In this document: piece after piece, positions 16,567-25,129 of the stretch | How the letters are laid out: each line of letters begins with the position of its first letter | Position numbering within the stretch: position 1 is the stretch's first letter | Source of the DNA: an uncultured Hyphomicrobiales bacterium | GTDB lineage: Bacteria > Pseudomonadota > Alphaproteobacteria > Rhizobiales > Xanthobacteraceae | DNA: 49,159 nt | NCBI GenBank assembly: GCA_903878085.1 | Contig: CAIRGJ010000025.1 | Span: 1 to 49,159 of the forward strand | Reading direction: 5' to 3' | Notes under the pieces: model-generated | What the model was told of the DNA's origin: nothing | Seen by the model: only the letters and a program-made list of their open reading frames with translations | The model's database searches: none | Made by a program: the position numbers and the translations under genes

Positions 16567-17595
16567 ATGTCGACAGCGAAAGACCGGTCGCCGGCCGGTT
16601 CCGGTTTGAATGACGATATCGGCGAGCAGAAGCGGCTGGCTTTGTACCGCTCGCAGGTCCGCCTACGCGAGGCCGAGCAGCGCGCTTTCGACCTGTTCCT
16701 GCAGAACTTGGTCAAGGGCACCAGCCATCTGTCGCTTGGCCAGGAGGCGATTGCCGCCGGTTTTGCCGAGGCCATGGTCAAGGGCGATCTCTCGTTCTGC
16801 ACCTATCGTGGCCATGCCCACACGCTGGCCCGCGGCGTGCCGGTTGAGAAGGTGCTCGGCGAACTGATGCAGCGCGACAACGGCCTGATGCGCGGCAAAG
16901 GCGGCTCGATGCATCTGACGTCGGAAGAACACGGCGTGATGGGTTCCTACGCCATCATTGGCGCGCATCTTCCGATCGCCTGCGGCGCCGCCTGGCGCGC
17001 GCAATACAAAGGCGACAAGGACGTCTCGGTCTGCTTCTTCGGCGACGGCACCACCAATATCGGCGCGTTCCACGAAGCGCTGAACTTCGCCGCGATCTGG
17101 AAGCTGCCGGTCGTGTTCGTCTGCGAGAACAATCTCTACATGGAATACACGCCGATCGGCGATGTGACGGCGGTCGAGCATCCCGCCGCTGACCGCGCCT
17201 CGGCCTATGGCCTCGAGCGCATCGTCATCGACGGCAACGACGCCGACGAGGTCTACCGCACCGCGCAGAAGGCTTTCGCCAAGGCGCGCGCCGGCGAGGG
17301 TCCGTCGCTGATCGAATGCATGACCTATCGGCACAGCGGCCATTCGCGTGCCGACCCCGCGAAATATCGCCCCGAGGGCGAACTGGAGAAGTGGAAGTTG
17401 CGCGATCCCATCAAGATCTACCGCGAACGGCTGAAGCAGTTCGGCGTCAGTGACGAAACGATCTCGGCGATCGATGCCAGCGTGCTCAAGGAAGTCGACG
17501 ACGCGACCGAAGCGTGTAAGGCCGCGCCGGTGCCGCCCGAGGAAATCATCTTTACCGATGTCTATGCCAACGGAGGCTGGGCATGGCGGAATTAA
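16567..17595 (+). CDS. Thiamin diphosphate-dependent dehydrogenase E1 component, alpha subunit
   Basis: This 342-residue protein is the alpha half of a heterotetrameric E1 that decarboxylates a 2-oxo acid (pyruvate, acetoin or branched-chain type) and passes the acyl group to lipoyl-E2. The thiamin diphosphate/Mg motif runs from GDGTTNIGAFHEALNFA (about residue 158) to CENN, and RGKGGSMHL marks the PDH/acetoin group. The start is supported by GAGGA eight bases upstream. It overlaps the beta-subunit gene by 13 bp. Acetoin dehydrogenase and pyruvate dehydrogenase cannot be separated by eye. Confidence 0.9.
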   Translation: MSTAKDRSPAGSGLNDDIGEQKRLALYRSQVRLREAEQRAFDLFLQNLVKGTSHLSLGQEAIAAGFAEAMVKGDLSFCTYRGHAHTLARGVPVEKVLGELMQRDNGLMRGKGGSMHLTSEEHGVMGSYAIIGAHLPIACGAAWRAQYKGDKDVSVCFFGDGTTNIGAFHEALNFAAIWKLPVVFVCENNLYMEYTPIGDVTAVEHPAADRASAYGLERIVIDGNDADEVYRTAQKAFAKARAGEGPSLIECMTYRHSGHSRADPAKYRPEGELEKWKLRDPIKIYRERLKQFGVSDETISAIDASVLKEVDDATEACKAAPVPPEEIIFTDVYANGGWAWRN

Positions 17596-18563
17596 CCTAT
17601 CGCGACGCCGTCGCCCGCGGCATCGCCCAGGAAATGGCGCGCGATCCCGATGTCGTGTTCCTCGGCGAGGACGTGGCCAAGGCCGGCGGCGTGTTCAAGG
17701 CGACCGTGGGTCTCTATGAGCAGTTCGGGCCGTTGCGCGTGCGCGACACGCCGATCTCCGAGCAGGCCATCCTCGGCGCCGCCATGGGTGCGGCGATGAC
17801 CGGCCTCAAGCCGATCGCCGAAATCATGTTCTCGGACTTCTTCGCGGTGTGCTTCGACTACATCGCCAATGAATTCCCCAAGAGCCGCTACATGTCGAAC
17901 GGGCAGACCAAATGCCCGCTGGTGGTGCGCACCGGCAACGGCGCGGGTTCGCGCTTCGGCGCGCAGCACTCACAGAGCGTCGAGAACTGGTGCATGATGA
18001 TCCCCGGCCTCAAGGTCGTGGCGCCATCGACGCCGCTCGATGTCATCGGCCTGTTGGCCGCCGCGGTGCGGGATCCCGATCCGGTGATTTTCCTCGAGCA
18101 CAAGTCGCTTTACGCTACCAAGGGCGAGGTTCCCGACGGCGAGATCGTCGACACCCTCGGCACCGCCAAGATCGTGCGGCCTGGCAAGGACTGCACCATT
18201 ATCGCGCTGGCGCTTATGGTGTCGCGCGCATTGGCCGCCGCAGAGATCCTGCAAGTGGAACACGGCATCGACTGCGAAGTGATCGATGTGCGCTCGCTGG
18301 TGCCGCTCGACACCAAGACTATTCTCGGCTCGGTCGCCAAGACCCACCGGCTGTTCTCGGTCGAGGAAAACCCGCGGCTGTGCGGCTGGGGCGCCGAAAT
18401 CGTGTCGATCGTCGCCGACGAGGCGTTCTACGATCTCGACGGACCTCCAGTGAGAATCACAACGCCGCATATTCCGTTGCCGGCCGCCGATAATCTGGAA
18501 GACCTCGTGTTGCCGACCCCCGCGCGTATCGTCGAGACGATTCGCCGGAGTTTGGGGAGCTAG
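17583..18563 (+). CDS. Thiamin diphosphate-dependent dehydrogenase E1 component, beta subunit
   Basis: This 326-residue beta subunit has the expected opening TYRDAVARGIAQEMARDPDVV, the GEDVAKAGGVFKAT loop, and a C-terminal transketolase domain with LVPLDTKTILGSVAKTHR and EENPRLCGWGAEI. It overlaps the E1 alpha gene by 13 bp, so the subunits are made together. The E2 gene lies downstream after the aldehyde dehydrogenase. A palindromic intergenic repeat begins 7 bp after the stop and interrupts the gene group. Confidence 0.9.
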   Translation: MAELTYRDAVARGIAQEMARDPDVVFLGEDVAKAGGVFKATVGLYEQFGPLRVRDTPISEQAILGAAMGAAMTGLKPIAEIMFSDFFAVCFDYIANEFPKSRYMSNGQTKCPLVVRTGNGAGSRFGAQHSQSVENWCMMIPGLKVVAPSTPLDVIGLLAAAVRDPDPVIFLEHKSLYATKGEVPDGEIVDTLGTAKIVRPGKDCTIIALALMVSRALAAAEILQVEHGIDCEVIDVRSLVPLDTKTILGSVAKTHRLFSVEENPRLCGWGAEIVSIVADEAFYDLDGPPVRITTPHIPLPAADNLEDLVLPTPARIVETIRRSLGS

Positions 18564-18570
18564 GCTTTCT

Positions 18571-18683
18571 TGTCCCGGACGCGATGCAGCGCATAGCGGT
18601 GCATCGCTGAGCCGGGACCGTTACGGGTTGAGAGGGTTCCGGTTCTGCAGCGCATCACTTCATGCTGCGCTGCGCCCGGGACA
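18571..18683. repeat. Intergenic palindromic repeat, TGTCCCGG family, copy 1
   Basis: The 113-bp element has ends TGTCCCGG and CCCGGGACA in inverted orientation, with internal GCAGCGC and GAGCCGGGACC motifs. A longer relative with the same ends is at 42694-42830. It fills most of the gap between E1 beta and the aldehyde dehydrogenase and can fold into a strong hairpin, so it may terminate, attenuate or stabilise part of the transcript. Confidence 0.75.
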
Positions 18684-18703
18684 CGAAGTGAAGGAACCGC
18701 ATC

Positions 18704-20155
18704 ATGTACGAAAATCTTCTCGCCAATGTTCCGACCGATCTCTGGATCGGCGGCAAATGGTGCAAATCATCCGACGGCGCCCGCTTCGACGTCATCGATC
18801 CGGCGACCGAGAAAACCATCGCCTCGGTGGCGAGCGCCACCGTCGAGGACGCCAAGCGCGCGGTCGATGCTGCGCAGGACGCCTTTGCCGACTGGGCCGG
18901 CCGCAAGCCGCGCGAGCGCGCCGAGATTCTGCGCAAGGCCTACGAAGTCATCATGCGCGACGCCGAACGCTTCGCCAAACTGATCACGCTGGAAAACGGC
19001 AAGGCGCTGTCGGATTCGCGCGGCGAGATCGCCTATGCCGCCGAGTTCTTCCGCTGGTACGCCGAAGAGGCGGTGCGCAACAACGGCCAGATCTCGATGG
19101 CGCCGGCTTCCGGCGCGCGCATCGTGGCGCAGCACAAGCCGGCCGGCATTGCCGTGCTGGTGACGCCGTGGAATTTCCCCGCCGCGATGGCCACCCGCAA
19201 GATCGGTCCGGCGTTGGCTGCCGGCTGCCCGGTGGTCTTGAAGCCCGCGTCCGACACGCCGCTCACCATGCTGGCGCTGATGCCGGCGCTGGAAGAAGCG
19301 GGCGTGCCCCCCGGCGTCGTCAACGTGGTGCCGTCGCGCCGCGCCGGCCCGGTGGTCAGCGCCATGCTGCACGATCCGCGCGTGCGCGTGCTGTCGTTCA
19401 CCGGCTCGACCGAAGTCGGCCGCAAACTGCTGCACGAGGCCGCCGACAACATCATCAAGCCGTCGATGGAGCTCGGCGGCAACGCGCCGTTCCTGGTGTT
19501 CGACGACGCCGACATCGATGCCGCGGTCGATGGCGCCATGATCGCCAAGATGCGCAACATGGGCGAGGCCTGCACCGCCGCCAACCGCTTCTATGTGCAC
19601 GAGAAGGTGCACGACGAATTTGCCAAGAAGCTCACCGTCAAGATGGGCGGGCTCAAGATGGGCAACGGCCTCGACGACGGCGTCAATGTCGGGCCGCTGG
19701 TCAACAAGGAAGGCCGCGACAAGGTGATCGAGCTGGTCGACGACGCGGTCGCCAAGGGCGCCAAAGTGCTGACCGGCGGCAAGGCGCCGTCCGGCGCCGG
19801 CTATTTCTATCCGGCGACCGTGCTCACCAACGTGTCCGACGACGCCAAGATGCTGAACGAGGAAATCTTCGGGCCGGTGGCCTCGATCCAGACTTTCAAG
19901 ACCGAAGACGAGGCGATCACGCGCGCCAACGACACCGAATACGGCCTGGTGGCCTATCTCTACACCAAGGACCTGTCTCGCGGCATGCGCGTGTCGGAGA
20001 AGCTCGACTTCGGCATGATCGGTCTCAACCGCGGTCTGGTCTCGGACCCGGCGGCGCCGTTCGGCGGCACCAAGCAGTCCGGCCTCGGGCGCGAAGGCGC
20101 GCAAGAAGGCATGAAGGAATTCCAGGAAACGCAGTACGTGTCGGTGGTCTGGTAG
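18704..20155 (+). CDS. NAD(P)-dependent aldehyde dehydrogenase, succinate-semialdehyde dehydrogenase type
   Basis: This 483-residue ALDH oxidises an aldehyde to a carboxylic acid. Glu of MELGGNAPFLVF (about 256) and the catalytic Cys of GEACTAANRF (about 290) are present, as are VTPWNFPAAM and SFTGSTEVG cofactor loops. The overall pattern resembles GabD-like succinate-semialdehyde dehydrogenases. It sits between the E1 and E2 genes of a 2-oxoacid dehydrogenase complex, so its aldehyde may come from the same pathway. That link is inferred from position. The ATG at 18704 follows a GAAGGAACC ribosome site. Confidence 0.9.
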   Translation: MYENLLANVPTDLWIGGKWCKSSDGARFDVIDPATEKTIASVASATVEDAKRAVDAAQDAFADWAGRKPRERAEILRKAYEVIMRDAERFAKLITLENGKALSDSRGEIAYAAEFFRWYAEEAVRNNGQISMAPASGARIVAQHKPAGIAVLVTPWNFPAAMATRKIGPALAAGCPVVLKPASDTPLTMLALMPALEEAGVPPGVVNVVPSRRAGPVVSAMLHDPRVRVLSFTGSTEVGRKLLHEAADNIIKPSMELGGNAPFLVFDDADIDAAVDGAMIAKMRNMGEACTAANRFYVHEKVHDEFAKKLTVKMGGLKMGNGLDDGVNVGPLVNKEGRDKVIELVDDAVAKGAKVLTGGKAPSGAGYFYPATVLTNVSDDAKMLNEEIFGPVASIQTFKTEDEAITRANDTEYGLVAYLYTKDLSRGMRVSEKLDFGMIGLNRGLVSDPAAPFGGTKQSGLGREGAQEGMKEFQETQYVSVVW

Positions 20156-20177
20156 CCGAACGGATAAGGGGAATCGC

Positions 20178-21485
20178 GTGGACGTTCTAATGCCGCAACT
20201 CGGTGAAACCGTCACCGAGGGTAAGATCGTGAAATGGTTCAAGACCGCCGGCGACGCGGTGAAGCCGGGCGATAACCTGTTCGAGATCGAAACCGACAAG
20301 ACCTCGATGGAAGTGCCGGCGACCAGCGCCGGCACGCTGTCGGCGATCAATTTTGGCGTCGGCGAAACCGCCAAGGTCGGCGTCGTGGTGGCGATCATCT
20401 TAGGCGCCGGTGAAGCGGCTGCGCCCGCGAAGGCGGCCGTCAGCGCGCCGCAACCTGTTGCTGCTCCTGTCGCCCCGGCGGCGGCACCGCAAGCGCCGCT
20501 CGCCGCGCCAGTCGCTTCCGCTCCCATCAAAATGGACCCCTGGCAGGAAGTGCGCTCGCCTGCGCGCAACTTCGGTCCGGCGAAACTGGCGAGCGGCACC
20601 TTCACCACGCCGCTGGCGCGCCGTCTGGCGTCCGAACGCGGCATCGATCTGTCGCGCATTTCCGGCTCCGGTCCGCGTGGCCGCGTCGTCGCCAGCGATA
20701 TCGAGAAGGCGGCTCCGCCCGTGGCCGCGATTGCCGCCGGCGCCAGCGCCGTGCAGGTCAAGGCGCTGTACGACGGCATTGCTTACGAGGAAGTGCCGCT
20801 CGACGGCATGCGCGCGACCATTGCCAAGCGGCTGATCGAAGCCAAGCAAACGATTCCGCATTTCTATCTCACCGGCGACATCGAAATCGACCGGCTGATG
20901 GCGATGCGCGAGGAAGCCAACGCCGCCGCGCCGAAAGACAAAGACGGCAACCCAGCGTTTAAGCTGTCGCTCAACGATTTCGTCATCAAGGCGTGGGCTG
21001 CGGCGCTGCAACGCATTCCCGCCGCCAATGCGGTGTGGGCGGGCGACCGCATCCTGCGCTTCAAGAATGCCGACATCGGCATCGCCGTCGCGCTCGACGG
21101 CGGCCTGATCACGCCGGTGATCCGCAATGCCGAAACCAAGTCGCTGACGGCGATCTCGGCAGAAATCCGCGATCTGGCGGAACGCGCCCGCGCCAAGAAA
21201 CTTAAAGCACCCGAATATCAGGGCGGCTCGAGCGCGATTTCCAATCTCGGCATGTATGGCGTGCGCGAATTCGCCGCCATCATCAACCCGCCGCACGCTA
21301 CGATTCTGGCGGTCGGCGCCTCGCGCCGCGCCCCGGTCGAGGCCGCCGACGGCAGCGTGAAGTTCGTCAGCCAGATGACCGTGACAGTGTCTTGCGATCA
21401 CCGCGTGGTCGACGGTGCGCTCGGCGCGCAACTGCTGGCGGCGTTCAAGAGCTTTGTCGAAATGCCGGTCACCGCCTTGGTTTAA
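20178..21485 (+). CDS. Dihydrolipoamide acyltransferase (E2) of a 2-oxoacid dehydrogenase complex
   Basis: This 435-residue E2 has one N-terminal lipoyl domain (lipoyl Lys in EIETDKTSMEV near residue 42) and an Ala/Pro-rich hinge near 80-115. A peripheral subunit-binding domain follows at about 143-180 (TPLARRLASERGIDLSRI, then GPRGRVVASDIE). The catalytic domain ends with the CDHRVVDGALG motif (His near 408). The start is GTG 20178 with AAGGGGA upstream, giving the usual DVLMPQLGETVTEG opening. It accepts acyl groups from the E1 above and transfers them to CoA. No E3 (lipoamide dehydrogenase) gene is in the window, so E3 must come from elsewhere. Confidence 0.93.
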   Translation: MDVLMPQLGETVTEGKIVKWFKTAGDAVKPGDNLFEIETDKTSMEVPATSAGTLSAINFGVGETAKVGVVVAIILGAGEAAAPAKAAVSAPQPVAAPVAPAAAPQAPLAAPVASAPIKMDPWQEVRSPARNFGPAKLASGTFTTPLARRLASERGIDLSRISGSGPRGRVVASDIEKAAPPVAAIAAGASAVQVKALYDGIAYEEVPLDGMRATIAKRLIEAKQTIPHFYLTGDIEIDRLMAMREEANAAAPKDKDGNPAFKLSLNDFVIKAWAAALQRIPAANAVWAGDRILRFKNADIGIAVALDGGLITPVIRNAETKSLTAISAEIRDLAERARAKKLKAPEYQGGSSAISNLGMYGVREFAAIINPPHATILAVGASRRAPVEAADGSVKFVSQMTVTVSCDHRVVDGALGAQLLAAFKSFVEMPVTALV

Positions 21486-21497
21486 CAGGAGTTGCCG

Positions 21498-22475
21498 ATG
21501 GCTGGCGAAAAGCCGGACGTGTTGCTGGTCGGAGCGCGCAAGCCGGTCCTGATCAAAGGCCTCGAGCCGAAAGTCACGCTGCACGACTATCTAGGCGCCA
21601 AGGATCGCGACGCCTTCATCGCATCGGTCGGCGACAAGATCCGCGCCATCGCCATCGCCTATACCGCGAACAAGGTCGATGCCGCGTTCCTGCAGAAATT
21701 TCCCAAGCTCGAGCTGATCTCCAGCTTCGGCGTCGGCTATGACCATATCGACGCCAAATGGGCGGGCGAGCACGGCATCGTCGTCACCAACACGCCGGAC
21801 GTGCTGAACGAGGAGGTCGCCGACACCGCGCTCGGCCTACTGCTCTGCACCGTGCGCGAGTTTCCGCAGGCCGACCGCTACCTCCGCGCCGGCAAATGGG
21901 TCGATGCGCAATATCCGCTCAGCAAGGCAACGCTGCGCAACCGCACGGTCGGCATCGTCGGCATGGGCCGCATCGGCAAAGCCATCGCCAAGCGGCTCGA
22001 CGCTTTCGGCGTGCCGGTCGTCTATCACAGCCGCAATCCGCAGGCCGGCGTCAGCTACAAGTATTATCCCAAGCTTCTCGACATGGCGCGCGATGTCGAT
22101 ACGCTGATGATCATCGTCCCCGGCGGCGCGGCGACGCAGAACCTCATCAATGCCGACGTGCTCAAGGCGCTCGGGCCGGAGGGCATTGTCATCAACATGG
22201 CGCGCGGCTCGGTGATCGACGAGCCGGCCTTGATCGAGGCGCTCAAGAACCGCACCATCTATTCCGCCGGCCTCGACGTCTTCGCCAAGGAACCCGTGGT
22301 GCCGAATGAGCTGCTGGAGATGGACCACGTGGTGCTGTTCCCGCATCTCGGCTCCTCGACCGAAGTGACGCGCGCGGCGATGGACCAACTCGTGGTCGAC
22401 AACATCCTGGCCTGGGCCGCCGGCAAGCCACCGCTGACGCCGGTTCCCGAAACGCCCTATCCGCCAAAGCGGTAG
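21498..22475 (+). CDS. D-2-hydroxyacid dehydrogenase (NAD(P)-binding)
   Basis: This roughly 325-residue enzyme interconverts a 2-oxo acid and a D-2-hydroxy acid. The nucleotide-binding loop is VGMGRIGKAIAKRL; the catalytic Arg is in NMARGSVID, the Glu in FAKEPVVP and the His in LFPHLGSST. An AGGAG site supports ATG 21498. It starts 12 bp after the E2 gene, so the same transcript encodes an enzyme that could feed or drain the 2-oxo acid used by E1. Glyoxylate/hydroxypyruvate reductases are close relatives; the true substrate is unknown. It is followed 5 bp later by an exported inhibitor gene. Confidence 0.92.
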   Translation: MAGEKPDVLLVGARKPVLIKGLEPKVTLHDYLGAKDRDAFIASVGDKIRAIAIAYTANKVDAAFLQKFPKLELISSFGVGYDHIDAKWAGEHGIVVTNTPDVLNEEVADTALGLLLCTVREFPQADRYLRAGKWVDAQYPLSKATLRNRTVGIVGMGRIGKAIAKRLDAFGVPVVYHSRNPQAGVSYKYYPKLLDMARDVDTLMIIVPGGAATQNLINADVLKALGPEGIVINMARGSVIDEPALIEALKNRTIYSAGLDVFAKEPVVPNELLEMDHVVLFPHLGSSTEVTRAAMDQLVVDNILAWAAGKPPLTPVPETPYPPKR

Positions 22476-22480
22476 ACGCC

Positions 22481-22921
22481 ATGCGCCGCATACTTCTGCT
22501 CATCGCCGCCGCAACCAGTCTGATCGGCTCGGCGCATGCGTTCGATTTCCAAGCGGTCAAGCCGCTCGATGAAAAGAGCGTCGATCCGGCGATGCTGGCC
22601 GACATGTACGGCACCTGGGAAATCCGCAACAAGAGCGGCAAGAAGCGCTGCCGCATCACGTTGCTGAAAGAGTTCACCATCGGCGGCTATCAGGTCGATA
22701 AAGCGCCAGGCTGCGAGAAGACTTTTCCGGTGATGGACGACATTTCAGCCTGGCGGCTGCTGGAAGGCTGGTCGATCGATTTGGTCGATCCGGTGCGCAA
22801 GATTCGTATCCGCTTCGAGACGCCCGACAATCGCTACGTTCCGTTCGGCGATCCCAAGGATATCGCCGGTATCGACGAGATCGTGAAGATCCAAGACAAA
22901 CCCGGCCAGAGAAAGAAATGA
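22481..22921 (+). CDS. Exported Inh/AprI-type protease inhibitor family protein, single domain
   Basis: This 146-residue protein has a signal peptide (cleavage near GSAHA) and one domain resembling the AprI/Inh/Omp19 metalloprotease-inhibitor beta barrel. The pattern is GTWEI, a Cys in KKRCRITL, a second Cys in APGCEKTFP, then ISAWRLLEG. The two cysteines probably form the family disulfide. It is the first of three such domains in tandem genes and overlaps the next gene by four bases. Periplasmic or outer-membrane location is likely. No partner protease is encoded nearby, and a non-inhibitor role is possible. Confidence 0.75.
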   Translation: MRRILLLIAAATSLIGSAHAFDFQAVKPLDEKSVDPAMLADMYGTWEIRNKSGKKRCRITLLKEFTIGGYQVDKAPGCEKTFPVMDDISAWRLLEGWSIDLVDPVRKIRIRFETPDNRYVPFGDPKDIAGIDEIVKIQDKPGQRKK

Positions 22922-23604
22922 GATTCGCCCGCGCCATTATTTGCGCAATTGCCGTCGCCGTGAGCCTGCCCGCTTTGGCGCAGGCACCGGCGATCGGCGA
23001 TTCCGCCAAGGCGCTGATCGGTACTTGGGAGTTCTCCAACGCCGATCGCGACAAGACTTGCTCGGCCACGTTCAAGAGCGACCCCACCAAAGTCGGCTTC
23101 AAGGTCGAGTTCGACAAAGCCTGCGCCGATCGGTTTCCGATCGTGAACGACATTGCCGGCTGGGTGTTCCCCGACAATGACCTGCTTCGTCTGCTCGACG
23201 CGCAGGGCAACGTGTTGATCGAATTCAGCGAGGTCGAGGACGGCATTTACGAAGCGCCGACACCCGGCCTCGGCGTGCTGTTCTTGCAGAACGCCGCCGC
23301 CGGTCCGCCGCCCAAGCCGCTGGAACAAATGGCCGGCGATTGGGCGATCAAGCGCGGCAGCGGCGCGCCGCTCTGTGCCTTCACCCTGTCAGTCACGCCC
23401 GTCAAAGACGGTTTCGCGCTGACGGTGAAGCCGGGCTGCGACGCGGCGATCGCGCGGCTCAATTTTGCGCAGTGGCGGCTCGACCGCGACGAACTGATGC
23501 TGGTGCCGGCGCGCGGCAATCCGTGGCGCTTCGAGGAAATCGACGGCACCGCTTGGCGGCGTGTGCCGGAAGGCGCCAATCAGTTCACGCTGGTGAAGCA
23601 GTAA
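22918..23604 (+). CDS. Exported protein with two tandem Inh/AprI-type domains
   Basis: This 228-residue protein starts in an ATGA overlap with the single-domain gene. It has a signal peptide (cleavage near ALAQA), then two inhibitor-like domains at about 28-120 and 133-226. Domain one shows GTWEFS, KTCSATF and KACADRFPIVNDIAGW. Domain two shows GDWAIK, PLCAFTL and KPGCDAA then FAQWRL. The Cys pair and the Trp after it repeat in each domain, so all three domains arose by duplication. Double-domain versions are less usual than single ones. It ends the operon. Confidence 0.75.
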   Translation: MRFARAIICAIAVAVSLPALAQAPAIGDSAKALIGTWEFSNADRDKTCSATFKSDPTKVGFKVEFDKACADRFPIVNDIAGWVFPDNDLLRLLDAQGNVLIEFSEVEDGIYEAPTPGLGVLFLQNAAAGPPPKPLEQMAGDWAIKRGSGAPLCAFTLSVTPVKDGFALTVKPGCDAAIARLNFAQWRLDRDELMLVPARGNPWRFEEIDGTAWRRVPEGANQFTLVKQ

Positions 23605-23626
23605 CTATTCCACCGAACGATAGCTC

Positions 23627-24154
23627 CTATTTGACCATTTTTAGGGCGTCAGTTCCGACGCGTTCTGCCCGCGCAAGCCACCCTTTCAAAAATTTACGTT
23701 GCGTTGGTTTGTTCGCGACAATTCCATTAAAGTGCGCGCGTCGAAGTTCGGTCATCGCCGATATCACCTCGCTGGGAGCCGCCGATTTCAACCTTGCGAG
23801 CGTGATGACGCCAATATGTCCGTCCGCTTTGACGCCAAGAGCCTGTTGCAGCCATATCGCTGCTTTCCCCGGTCCGTGAAGCACGGATACGTCAAAGAAC
23901 ACATAGTCGACGCCGTCCGGCAATTGCGGGCACCACGGCTGCCAGTATGAGATATCGTAGATTTCCTCGATTGCCTCCTGCGGCGCCTGCCAAACATCCG
24001 AAGGCAGATTTGGTCGGCTCGCTCGGTAGGCATCGTATTCACGTTGTGTGATCCCGCGAGATGTGCGCCCACCATTGTCTTCGGGATCGTCGTCGTTGCC
24101 ACCCTCACTCACTAACAGTAGGTCGAGACACTGTTTGAAATTAGCTGCCGTCAT
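23627..24154 (-). CDS. GH108-family muramidase-like protein (phage-endolysin-like)
   Basis: This 175-residue protein resembles GH108 N-acetylmuramidases. The catalytic Glu is in LLVSEGGNDDDPEDNGG (about residue 17), followed by the family GIT motif and a peptidoglycan-binding-type C-terminal half (DYVFFDVSVLHGPGKAA to the end). It lacks a signal peptide, as phage endolysins do. No holin, integrase or phage structural gene is adjacent, so it looks like a solitary or leftover lysis-type gene. The upstream 24155-24240 stretch is AT-rich compared with its surroundings. I start at ATG 24154; a TTG adds five residues. The 165-bp gap to radC holds no other gene I can support. Confidence 0.75.
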   Translation of the reverse strand: MTAANFKQCLDLLLVSEGGNDDDPEDNGGRTSRGITQREYDAYRASRPNLPSDVWQAPQEAIEEIYDISYWQPWCPQLPDGVDYVFFDVSVLHGPGKAAIWLQQALGVKADGHIGVITLARLKSAAPSEVISAMTELRRAHFNGIVANKPTQRKFLKGWLARAERVGTDALKMVK

Positions 24155-24319
24155 TTTGTCGCCCCCCAATACGCTCCGCTCAGACGCTAATTTTAGAATA
24201 CAACTATAAGTATAGGCAGTTGTCCAGCGTGCGGTTAAAAGTGAAGATGATCGGCGGCAACGGACAAGGAGTAATCAGCGCGCGCCGCCCGATGCGAGAA
24301 GTTCAATCTTTGCCGGGCA

Positions 24320-25042
24320 TCAAATCAGCTTCAGCCCCTTGAAGCTGGCGTGGCCTTCCTTGCCGACAATGATGTGGTCGTGCACGGAAATACCCAAGGG
24401 CTTGGCGACATCGATGATCGCCTGCGTCATTTGGATGTCGGCGCGGGACGGCGTCGGATCTCCCGACGGATGATTGTGCACCAGGATCAGCGCGGTGGCC
24501 GACAGTTCGAGCGCGCGCTTGACCACCTCGCGCGGATAGACCGGCGTGTGATCGACGGTGCCGACCTGCTGCACTTCGTCGGCGATCAACTGATTGCGCT
24601 TGTCGAGGAACAGCAGCCGGAACTGCTCCTTGTCTTCATAGGCCATGGCGGTGCGGCAATAGTCGATCACGCTCGACCAGGATGACAGCACGGTGCGCTT
24701 CTGCACTTGGCCGCGCGCCAGCCGGCTCGCCGCCGCGTGCACGATCTTGAGTTCGGTGATTGCGGCTTCGCCCATGCCTTTGACCTCGGCAAGCCGGGCC
24801 GGCGGCGCCGCCACCACCTCGGCGAATGAGCCGAATTTGGCGATCAATTCCTTGGCCAGAGGTTTGACGTCACGCTGCGGAATGGCGCGGAACAATATCA
24901 ATTCGAGCAGCTCATAATCGCTGACCGCGTCGGCGCCGGCTTCACGGAAGCGGCCGCGCAGACGTTCGCGATGGCCGTGATAGTGCGGCGTGGCCTCGGA
25001 AAGGCCGGTATTGCCTTCGGTTTGGTCGTAGTCGTCCGTCAT
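24320..25042 (-). CDS. radC: RadC family JAB-domain protein
   Basis: This 240-residue RadC protein has an N-terminal helix-hairpin-helix-like region ([16 protein letters not shown]) and a C-terminal JAB/JAMM metal site [14 protein letters not shown] near residue 190. The family was once linked to DNA repair, but its biochemical role remains unclear. The start at ATG 25042 is backed by GGAG nine bases upstream; the frame extends to 25084 without a ribosome site. It lies 87 bp downstream of map on the same strand. Confidence 0.92.
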   Translation of the reverse strand: MTDDYDQTEGNTGLSEATPHYHGHRERLRGRFREAGADAVSDYELLELILFRAIPQRDVKPLAKELIAKFGSFAEVVAAPPARLAEVKGMGEAAITELKIVHAAASRLARGQVQKRTVLSSWSSVIDYCRTAMAYEDKEQFRLLFLDKRNQLIADEVQQVGTVDHTPVYPREVVKRALELSATALILVHNHPSGDPTPSRADIQMTQAIIDVAKPLGISVHDHIIVGKEGHASFKGLKLI

Positions 25043-25129
25043 GCACGCCACTCCGGATCGGGAGTGTAGTGCAACCGTATGCAACCGACGAGAGAGGTTT
25101 TCGACCGCCGGGGCGGTTTGTCTCAGATT

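Noticed and set aside
18767-20779. A 670-residue minus-strand frame across the ALDH and E2 genes
   Set aside because: It crosses two well-supported plus-strand genes and has no recognisable motif or ribosome site.
23627-25042. Prophage spanning the GH108 gene and radC
   Set aside because: No integrase, capsid, tail or holin gene and no att repeats; radC and map form a normal housekeeping pair.
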